A stretch of 10,042 nucleotides of DNA. Origin: Bacteroidetes bacterium UBA7368. GTDB taxonomy: Bacteria; Bacteroidota; Rhodothermia; Rhodothermales; UBA10348. The stretch lies in assembly GCA_002469915.1 (NCBI GenBank), contig DKOG01000081.1, positions 1 through 10,042 on the forward strand, given 5' to 3'. Of this stretch, positions 1-5,766 are shown in pieces; position 1 is the first letter of the stretch; every line of letters begins with the position of its first letter. The notes beneath the pieces are model-generated. The model was not told where the DNA came from. It saw only the letters and a program-made list of their open reading frames with translations, and ran no database searches. Position numbers and translations under genes: made by a program.

Positions 1-2
1 AT

Positions 3-695
3 TTAGTGATTAACGTATTTGACTGGCAGCTCTTAGTTCGTTTACAGCCTTTCAAACTAAGTGTATTTGCACGTTTGATCGCTCTTTCAGGTTGCGTTCT
101 TCTTCTAACCCAGATTCCTACCCCAAAAATCTGGACCAAGGTCTCGTCTGCCATCAGCTCTAGTCGATTCTTAGCAGCGTCCTTTGTCCTATTAGCAATC
201 TCATTAATGAGTCCTCAATTCAGTCCCTACTTGAGCGAGCGAACTCAATTAGTGGATAGTAGCCTGATGGAGGCCTTTAAATGGATTGAGGAAAACACAC
301 CCGAAGATGCTGTTTTTGCCATTCCCCCGAGTTTAACAGGGTTCCAGATTCACACGAGCCGCGCTCAATACGTCAATTTCAAAGCGTACCCTTTTGATTC
401 TAGCCAATCCACAGAATGGTTACGCAGGCTACGTACCATTGCCCCGGTAAGCGAAGTATTACCGGGGGGCGTACCCTTACTTAGAAATTTTGAATCGTCG
501 TATACTGCGCAATCGCCTGCTCGGATGGGCTCTGTATTGTTAGAGGAAGGAATCGATTTTGTATTTCGACCGTTCCCCTCAGAAGAAACCAATAAGCAGT
601 CTGACTGGAATACGAAGTCTGCGACTTGGTGCAATTCCACATGGTGCGTTTTTGAGACCGCCCAAATTCTCTCAGAAGAACCACATATCGATTGA
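3..695 (+). CDS. C-terminal part of a DUF6798-like integral membrane protein (5' end outside window)
   Basis: The frame is open to the left edge of the window. The GTG at 6 is the first possible start in view, but it is probably not the real one, because the visible part begins inside a membrane region. Two hydrophobic segments are visible, roughly residues 17-36 and 54-70 counted from position 6. A soluble C-terminal domain of about 150 residues follows, presumably facing the periplasm. That domain has the pattern of the DUF6798 family: a WIEENTPEDAVFAIPPS stretch, then GFQIHTSRAQYVNFKAYPF and a W-LRRL motif. Such proteins are multi-spanning and resemble the membrane glycosyltransferase (GT-C-like) architecture, but I know of no proven function. 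The stop overlaps the TTG start of the flippase downstream, so the two are probably translated together and may act in the same envelope-glycan pathway. The family call is from remembered sequence pattern; function is unknown. Confidence 0.72.
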   Translation, partial: LVINVFDWQLLVRLQPFKLSVFARLIALSGCVLLLTQIPTPKIWTKVSSAISSSRFLAASFVLLAISLMSPQFSPYLSERTQLVDSSLMEAFKWIEENTPEDAVFAIPPSLTGFQIHTSRAQYVNFKAYPFDSSQSTEWLRRLRTIAPVSEVLPGGVPLLRNFESSYTAQSPARMGSVLLEEGIDFVFRPFPSEETNKQSDWNTKSATWCNSTWCVFETAQILSEEPHID

Positions 696-2170
696 GCATT
701 AAGCAACGCATCTTAGGACTTTTAGGAGATTCCAGCTTTAGGGCACCGGTCATAAAGCTCCTTTCGGGTACCGGAGTAGCCTTTCTGATTGGATATCTGG
801 CCAAAATAGTTCTACTAAGGATCTACCCGGCCGAGTATTGGGGCATAGCTGACTATATCGTGACCTGGGTTACGATTCTGGTGCCTCTCTCCTCCCTCCG
901 CTACGAAGATGCGCTAATGTTGCCCGAGAATCGGAGAACATCGGCTCACGCCTACTTGCTTGCCATCTCTACGGTCGTCATCTCAACCGTACTCCTTTTG
1001 GTGCTCATCGCGTTCTTTCCCCCAGTGATTGAGTTTTTCGCAGAACGAGAGATTGGTAGATGGGCTCTTTTCCTTCCTTTGGCACTCTTTGCTAATCGAG
1101 TCGCAAAAATCAGCGAGCTTTGGCTTTCTAGGCAAGAGTCGTTCGGAACGATTTCAATCGGACAAATTGTTCAAAGTGGCTCCATGACCACAATTCGGGT
1201 CACTTCCGGACTCATCGGCCCGGGTCCAGGGGGCCTTTTGTGGGGGTTTATAGGCGGATACCTGCTTTCGACGGCTTCATACCTAAAACGAGTTTGGAAT
1301 ACGCTCAAGGACTCGCTGCAAGGCCCGGTCAAAAAACAAGAACTGAACTATGTCGCTCGCCGATATAGAAAATTCCCCTTGTTTACGATGCCGGCCGCCC
1401 TTCTCAGTGCATTAATTACTCGGATGCCTTTCTTGGCAATACCCGAGTTCTTTGACTGGGAAATCATGGGGCAGTTTTCGCAAGGGTTCAACGTTCTATT
1501 TGTACCGCTTAGCTTGCTGGGTTCGTCAGTGGCTCAGGTGTTTTTTGTCCGTGCAGTTGAAGTAAATCGAGCGGGTAAGTTGGCTCAGTTTTCTGCTAAT
1601 GTCCACGGGCGTCTGGTATTGATGTCCATTTTTCCAGTAAGCATTCTGATGGTGGCTGGTGGAGACATCTTTCATGCCCTTTTTGGAGCTGAATGGCGTG
1701 TTTCCGGTGATTTCCTGCTATGGATAGCACCTTGGATTATGTTGTCCATTGTCGCCTCACCGATGACGCGACTTTTTGATGTTCTGGAACGTCAGAAACT
1801 GGAGTTCATCACGGTCTTTGTTATGTTTATCGTGATTTTAGGGGCTGTTTGTTTGGGAGGGCAGTCTGGGGATATCCATCAACTAGTGCTCTATCTGGGG
1901 GTGGGCGGCACCTTAGTACGATTCGGACAGATTATTTTGCTCTTAAAGCTATCCGGTACCTCTCTCAGGGATACCTTATCGCCCTACTTCAAATACACCC
2001 TCGCGGTCGCTCCCATTTTAATAGGCGTCTGGTTTGCCACTACGTTTGATAGCCCATGGATTTCCACCTCAGCTGCTGCGCTAGGTGGACTCTTATTCGC
2101 CGCCTATGTATTCATTGCTGAGCGATCTCGCTCCCGCTCAAAAGCTTCTGATACCTCATCTGATGCCTAA
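692..2170 (+). CDS. Polysaccharide export / O-antigen flippase (Wzx-like, MOP superfamily)
   Basis: The product is a 492-residue, almost wholly hydrophobic protein with some 12-14 membrane segments, the usual size and shape of Wzx-type flippases. These move lipid-linked oligosaccharide units across the inner membrane. The N-terminus has the family pattern: a short amphipathic stretch, then LLSGTGVAFLIGYLAKIVLLR and YPAEYWGIADYI, followed by a loop with LRYEDALMLP. The C-terminus is a short Arg/Ser-rich cytoplasmic tail. The start is TTG at 692. It overlaps the TGA of the upstream gene in the string ATTGA, which suggests translational coupling; no better in-frame ATG precedes the first conserved block. 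The end overlaps the ATG of the next gene by 8 bp. The transported glycan cannot be told from sequence. No glycosyltransferase is seen in the window, so the rest of the cluster, if any, lies to the left. Confidence 0.85.
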   Translation: MSIKQRILGLLGDSSFRAPVIKLLSGTGVAFLIGYLAKIVLLRIYPAEYWGIADYIVTWVTILVPLSSLRYEDALMLPENRRTSAHAYLLAISTVVISTVLLLVLIAFFPPVIEFFAEREIGRWALFLPLALFANRVAKISELWLSRQESFGTISIGQIVQSGSMTTIRVTSGLIGPGPGGLLWGFIGGYLLSTASYLKRVWNTLKDSLQGPVKKQELNYVARRYRKFPLFTMPAALLSALITRMPFLAIPEFFDWEIMGQFSQGFNVLFVPLSLLGSSVAQVFFVRAVEVNRAGKLAQFSANVHGRLVLMSIFPVSILMVAGGDIFHALFGAEWRVSGDFLLWIAPWIMLSIVASPMTRLFDVLERQKLEFITVFVMFIVILGAVCLGGQSGDIHQLVLYLGVGGTLVRFGQIILLLKLSGTSLRDTLSPYFKYTLAVAPILIGVWFATTFDSPWISTSAAALGGLLFAAYVFIAERSRSRSKASDTSSDA

Positions 2171-3029
2171 TTTCTTTTCAAATATCATATGTATATCCAC
2201 TCTTTGCCTGTTAATCGGCGGATGCTCAACGAGTGACTCACCTGTTAGCGTTACCGCAATGACGTTTAATATTAGGTGGGATAATCCTAACGATGGTGTA
2301 GATGGTTGGGATTTACGCAAAGACTGGGTGTCTGATGTGATCATCGAAAGTGGAGCTGAGATCATCGGGCTTCAGGAAGCGTTGCTTCATCAGATTGCTC
2401 ATTTGGATTCGTCGTCCGCAGGCTTTGATTGGATCGGAGTGGGGCGTGATGATGGAAAGACGCAAGGCGAGCTTTCCCCTATCCTATTTGATACGACGAA
2501 ATGGACCGTTTTAGAGTGGGATACACGTTGGCTTTCTTCAACACCAGATTCTGTTGGTGTGGCAGGTTGGGATGCTGCTCTTCCACGTATAGCAACGATT
2601 GCCACTTTACAACATGTGAAAACCCAATTTGAATTACGGGTTATCAATACTCATTTCGATCACCGGGGTGAGACGGCCAGATTAGAGAGTGCAAAACTGA
2701 TTCGAGATTGGGCGCTCGAGGGAAATAAGCCTGTATTGGTACTCGGTGACTTCAACTTCAAACAGCATGAACCTCCTTACGCAGCGCTGACAGACACAGT
2801 CGCAGATCGCTTCTTACGTGACGCAGGGACTGGTGACACTACATCTACCTTCAAAGGGTTTGATGCCCTGAAGCCCGTCTCCGGAGCGCGAATCGACTAC
2901 GTTTTATCAGCGGGACATCAAGGGCCCGATCAAAACGGCCAATATGCTACCTACTCAGTGATTGAGTCGATACGCAGTGATCGTTTTGTGTCTGATCACC
3001 TCCCAGTATTGAGCACCCTCCGGTATTAA
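2163..3029 (+). CDS. Endonuclease/exonuclease/phosphatase-fold lipoprotein
   Basis: I start this 288-residue protein at ATG 2163 rather than at the longer open frame from 2085. From 2163 it begins with a lipoprotein signal: a hydrophobic stretch (residues 4-18) and the lipobox LIGGC with the lipidated Cys at 21. The 8-bp overlap with the flippase stop is also typical of coupling. The mature part is one EEP domain: FNIR (Asn36), LQEA with metal-binding Glu72, the NTHFDHR motif around His164, GDFN (Asp196/Asn198), and the terminal SDHLP (Asp278/His279). All of these are expected of an active, Mg-dependent phosphoesterase. Members cleave nucleic acids, inositol phosphates or sphingomyelin, and the substrate here cannot be assigned. 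The lipid anchor puts it in the outer membrane or periplasm. It may share a transcript with the flippase but need not be part of the same pathway. Confidence 0.85.
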   Translation: MPNFFSNIICISTLCLLIGGCSTSDSPVSVTAMTFNIRWDNPNDGVDGWDLRKDWVSDVIIESGAEIIGLQEALLHQIAHLDSSSAGFDWIGVGRDDGKTQGELSPILFDTTKWTVLEWDTRWLSSTPDSVGVAGWDAALPRIATIATLQHVKTQFELRVINTHFDHRGETARLESAKLIRDWALEGNKPVLVLGDFNFKQHEPPYAALTDTVADRFLRDAGTGDTTSTFKGFDALKPVSGARIDYVLSAGHQGPDQNGQYATYSVIESIRSDRFVSDHLPVLSTLRY

Positions 3030-3075
3030 AGCCAGCTATTGGGTACGGCTCTTATTACGCAACACGTGTAGACAT

Positions 3076-3109
3076 AAAAAAAAGCGGGGTCGGCTATTGC
3101 CGGCCCCGC
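3076..3109 (-). terminator. Intrinsic terminator of tRNA-Gly
   Basis: An 11-bp stem pairs 3084-3094 with 3099-3109, GC-rich with one G-T pair and a 4-base loop. On the minus strand it is followed by eight T residues (the A-run at 3076-3083). It lies 6 bp past the tRNA 3' end. There is no T-run on the plus side, so it should not stop transcripts of the lipoprotein gene. Confidence 0.92.
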
Positions 3110-3115
3110 ATCCTG

Positions 3116-3187
3116 AGCGGGTGATGAGATTCGAACTCACGACCCTCACGTTGGCAACGTGATGCTCTACCACTGAGCTACACCCGC
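3116..3187 (-). tRNA. tRNA-Gly (anticodon GCC)
   Basis: The complete cloverleaf is readable on the minus strand. The 7-bp acceptor stem is GCGGGTG (3187-3181) with CACCCGC (3123-3117). The D-arm is GCTC/GAGC. The anticodon stem TCACG/CGTGA encloses TTGCCAA, giving anticodon GCC. A 5-base variable loop follows, then a T-arm with TTCGAAT. The total is 72 nt. Discriminator U73 (A3116 on the plus strand) is the base usual for bacterial tRNA-Gly. The following bases are CAG, so the 3' CCA is not encoded and must be added by the CCA-adding enzyme. A single-tRNA transcript is likely, since promoter and terminator flank it directly. Confidence 0.97.
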
Positions 3188-3202
3188 TTTTGAGAGAGCG
3201 CA

Positions 3203-3231
3203 ATAATACGCTGAACCCCTTCACAGATCAA
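3203..3231 (-). promoter_or_regulatory. Sigma70-type promoter of the tRNA-Gly gene
   Basis: On the minus strand TTGATC (3231-3226) is separated by exactly 17 bp from TATTAT (3208-3203), 4/6 and 5/6 matches to the -35 and -10 consensus. Transcription would start about 8 nt before the tRNA 5' end, a normal leader for a tRNA. No Bacteroidia-type TAnnTTTG box is seen. Confidence 0.72.
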
Positions 3232-3327
3232 GCCCTTAATACGCCTTTACATGAACCTCACGAATGCAGGTCCCCGAAAATGCGTATTCAGTCCCCAAAA
3301 GAGCGATCACCCGTCATTCACTTAAAG

Positions 3328-3333
3328 TTGACA
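3328..3333 (+). promoter_or_regulatory. Possible -35 element upstream of folD
   Basis: A perfect TTGACA stands 87 bp before the folD ATG in the otherwise featureless gap 3232-3419. I found no convincing -10 at 16-18 bp (the bases there read GTGCGT), so only half of a promoter is visible. A folD promoter must lie in this gap, because the neighbour to the left is transcribed in the opposite direction. Confidence 0.25.
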
Positions 3334-3419
3334 TCAGGCTTACGCTCTAAGTGCGTGCATTGCGCGCCTGTGTCGTAGATTTTGCGCTTACAACACTTCA
3401 ACGCATCCGTTTTTCAGCT

Positions 3420-4286
3420 ATGGCTCAGCTCATTGATGGCAAAGTATTGTCCGCACAGATTCGCGCAGAAGTTAAAGAGGCCGTTTCGAAACGGATTGAC
3501 AGCGGAAAACGCCCTCCTTACCTCGCAGTCGTACTTATTGGTGAAGATCCAGCGTCAGCATCTTATGTTCACGGCAAGGCCAAAGCGTCGGCTGAAGTCG
3601 GAATCCGAAGTGATACCATGACATATGATGCGGACATTTCGGAGCAGGAAGTACTTAAGATTGTTGAACGTCTAAACCGAGATGATTCCGTAGACGGCAT
3701 CCTCGTACAATTACCGCTACCCAGCCATATCGATGACCGAAAAATAATTAACGCTATTTCGCCAGCGAAAGACGTCGATTGTTTCCACCCCGAAAGTGTG
3801 GGAAATCTTGTCATCGGATTGGATGGCTTTCAGCCAGCGACTCCTGCTGGAATTATAGAAATGATTACTCGATCTGGCATTGAAACCTCGGGCCAACATT
3901 GCGTGATTATTGGGCGTTCAAATATTGTTGGGAAGCCTTTAGCGAACCTGATGCTGAAAAAAGGAATCGATGCGACCGTTACCGTCTGCCACAGTCGAAC
4001 GAAAAACCTTCCTGAAATAGCACGACAAGCCGATATTCTGGTTGCTGCTATTGGATGGCCCAATTTTGTGACCGGCGACATGGTCAAAGAAGGCGCTATT
4101 GTCATTGATGTAGGTATTAACCGAGTAGATGATGCATCCCGAGAGAGAGGATATCGCCTAGTTGGAGATGTGGATTTTGGGGCGGCATTCGAAAAGGCCA
4201 GTTACATTACGCCCGTACCTGGCGGAGTAGGGCCCATGACCATTGCCGTACTTCTTCAGAATACACTAATGGCCGCGACCTCCTAG
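3420..4286 (+). CDS. folD: Bifunctional methylene-THF dehydrogenase / methenyl-THF cyclohydrolase
   Basis: FolD interconverts 5,10-methylene-THF and 10-formyl-THF in the cytosol using NADP, feeding purine and formyl-Met synthesis. The 288-residue product is the normal family length. I chose ATG 3420, which gives the classic opening AQLIDGK; the open frame runs back to 3351, but those 23 residues have no family character. Catalytic parts are all present: GEDPASASYVHGK with Tyr49 and Lys53, DGILVQLPLP with Gln97, and KDVD with Asp120. The Rossmann dinucleotide site is GRSNIVGKP at 165-173, followed by TVCHSRT, VIDVGINR and the C-terminal signature TPVPGGVGPMT. One oddity is that the Gly usual after KDVD is Cys121 (KDVDCFHP). 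No Shine-Dalgarno sequence is visible before the start. The gene probably stands alone, with a divergent tRNA upstream and a 220-bp gap downstream. Confidence 0.96.
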   Translation: MAQLIDGKVLSAQIRAEVKEAVSKRIDSGKRPPYLAVVLIGEDPASASYVHGKAKASAEVGIRSDTMTYDADISEQEVLKIVERLNRDDSVDGILVQLPLPSHIDDRKIINAISPAKDVDCFHPESVGNLVIGLDGFQPATPAGIIEMITRSGIETSGQHCVIIGRSNIVGKPLANLMLKKGIDATVTVCHSRTKNLPEIARQADILVAAIGWPNFVTGDMVKEGAIVIDVGINRVDDASRERGYRLVGDVDFGAAFEKASYITPVPGGVGPMTIAVLLQNTLMAATS

Positions 4287-4306
4287 CTCGCCCTTCCTTG
4301 AGTGTT

Positions 4307-4340
4307 GGGACAGCATGTTTTCTCTTATGCATTGCTGCCC
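4307..4340 (+). terminator. Weak hairpin after folD, possible terminator
   Basis: Starting 21 bp after the folD stop, GGG-a-CAGCA-TG (4307-4317) can pair with CA-t-TGCTG-CCC (4330-4340). That makes ten pairs with two one-base bulges and a 12-base loop. The bases that follow (TTGATGTTAT) are only moderately T-rich, so it may be a poor or factor-assisted terminator, or chance. The rest of the gap 4341-4506 holds no recognisable RNA or promoter that I trust. Confidence 0.25.
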
Positions 4341-4506
4341 TTGATGTTATGTCGTGTTTTGTGAACTGAATACTAGAGCAGGTTTTAGCTCCCTTTGGCT
4401 TGAGTAGTTGGGATTGTAGCCGATCCTTTTGACGTGGGTGCGCGCGCAGATACGTGAGATGCGCGGACGCTCCAATTGTCAAACGGCAAAATCATATCTC
4501 AAAGCC

Positions 4507-5766
4507 ATGAGCAACTCAACTATACTGCGTCGATACAGCAGAGCGTATTCTCTTATATCAAGAGTCGCGACTTTTGCTGTGGCTATCTGTCTTGCGCATT
4601 CTGTTGCTTCCGCCCAAGCCACTGGCGACTTTAGGTCCAAAAAGAACGGAAAATGGGACCAGAAGCAGACGTGGCAGACCTGGGATGGCACGAAATGGAA
4701 AAACGCAACACGGGGTCCCGCCCGTTCGGATGGAGTGATTACGATCAAAAACCGAGTCGAAGCGAACGTTAGAGGGAATTATGACCAAGTAGTGATTTCG
4801 GCAGCCGGCCAACTTACTGTCACGCAAGGATTCCGCATACGTGATGGAGCAGGAATCGATTTACAGGTCTATGGCTCCCTTATTGCGAACCGATCAGTAC
4901 GCATTAAAGATTTTGCAGAAGCCGAATTTTATGCTGGATCGACTACGGTAATTGCCCTTTCTCGCAAATTGAGATTTGAAGAGTTATCAAAAGGCGTTTT
5001 TGAAAATGGGGCCTTGATAACGGTAAACGGCACTTTTCAAGTTGAAGACTTCTCAGAAGTAGACCTCAATTCCGGCGTGTATTTAACCAATCCAGGAAGG
5101 GTCTTTGTAAGAGATGACGCAGTTCTTACCGTCTCAGAAAGCACCATACTCAATCAAAACAAGATTGATGTATGGCAATCATCGTCGCTTATCTTTGAAA
5201 ACGGTGGAAAATATATTCATGATCTAAATGGGAGCAAGTTTCCTTTATCGGTAAACACGATTTGGAACGATGGATCTGAAGCACAGGTAATCGGGGTTAC
5301 GAACACCCTACCCACGAATTTAGACGACACGTATGATTCCTTCATTTGGAACAGCAGCTCTCAAACAGCTGATCTTGATGTCAATTCCGTGCCTGTTGCG
5401 ATAAATGGTGATTTAAGTGTGCTTTCAACGGGGGCCGGGTATCTGACATGGGCCGGTACGGGTGGGGCGCTTTCAGTGGGTGGTAACTTCGTGCAGACTA
5501 ACGGGGACTTTCACTTTGTTGACGCAGGAGCCGGAACGATGACGGTTGCAGGAGACTTTGAGGTATCTGGAGGAACTTTTGATATTGTAAAAACCTCTGG
5601 AAATCCCATTCTGGACGTTAATGGCGACTTTACCGTTACCGGTACGTTTACAGAGTCAGGCTCTGGATTTGGCACCGTTTTGCTCTCTGGATGCTCTGAG
5701 CGATGTGCTTCCACGGCGCTCAGATGTCATCCTGATGAAAGTGGCCGAAGCATTAGATCCAGCTAG
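4507..5766 (+). CDS. Exported beta-rich surface protein, 3'-truncated
   Basis: The ATG at 4507 gives a good Sec signal peptide: an Arg-rich n-region (LRRYSR), a hydrophobic core (ISRVATFAVAICLAHSV) and a likely cut after ASAQA, near residue 38. The open frame extends back to a TTG at 4429, with another ATG at 4459, but a start there would bury the signal peptide. The mature part opens with an ATGDFRSKKNGKWDQKQTW block. Short beta-strand repeats follow (DGVITIKN, DQVVISAAGQLTV, then many xVxGdFxxxxGxF units such as LSVGGNF, MTVAGDF and LDVNGDF). This pattern is common in large surface proteins of Bacteroidota and relatives, often ending in a type IX secretion signal. Here the repeat character ends at about residue 393 (codon near 5683). 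The last 24 residues are Cys/Arg/Ser-rich and are simply the downstream GH13 DNA read in the wrong frame. No sorting domain or anchor remains. The exact role is unknown; adhesin- or matrix-like is a guess. Confidence 0.75.
   Translation: MSNSTILRRYSRAYSLISRVATFAVAICLAHSVASAQATGDFRSKKNGKWDQKQTWQTWDGTKWKNATRGPARSDGVITIKNRVEANVRGNYDQVVISAAGQLTVTQGFRIRDGAGIDLQVYGSLIANRSVRIKDFAEAEFYAGSTTVIALSRKLRFEELSKGVFENGALITVNGTFQVEDFSEVDLNSGVYLTNPGRVFVRDDAVLTVSESTILNQNKIDVWQSSSLIFENGGKYIHDLNGSKFPLSVNTIWNDGSEAQVIGVTNTLPTNLDDTYDSFIWNSSSQTADLDVNSVPVAINGDLSVLSTGAGYLTWAGTGGALSVGGNFVQTNGDFHFVDAGAGTMTVAGDFEVSGGTFDIVKTSGNPILDVNGDFTVTGTFTESGSGFGTVLLSGCSERCASTALRCHPDESGRSIRSS

Noticed and set aside
2085..2162. N-terminal extension of the EEP lipoprotein to ATG 2085
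   Set aside because: It would place 26 residues in front of a clear lipoprotein signal peptide and overlap the flippase gene by 86 bp.
3030..3050. AGCC/GGCT inverted repeat after the lipoprotein gene
   Set aside because: Only 4 bp of stem with a 13-base loop and no T-run; not a credible terminator.
3036..3224. Small ORF on the minus strand across the tRNA
   Set aside because: It runs through the tRNA gene and its terminator, and the peptide is just the tRNA translated.
3190..3378. 62-codon ORF on the plus strand between the tRNA and folD
   Set aside because: It covers the tRNA promoter, has no ribosome site and no recognisable composition or domain.
3351..3419. Longer FolD start upstream of 3420
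   Set aside because: The extra residues have no FolD character and the protein from 3420 has the exact family N-terminus.
4341..4376. TTGATG ... TACTAG as a promoter for the surface-protein gene
   Set aside because: The boxes are 24 bp apart, too far for a sigma70 promoter, and no better -10 lies at 17 bp.
4429..4506. TTG 4429 or ATG 4459 as start of the surface protein
   Set aside because: Both would push the signal peptide 16-26 residues inside the protein; ATG 4507 gives a normal one.
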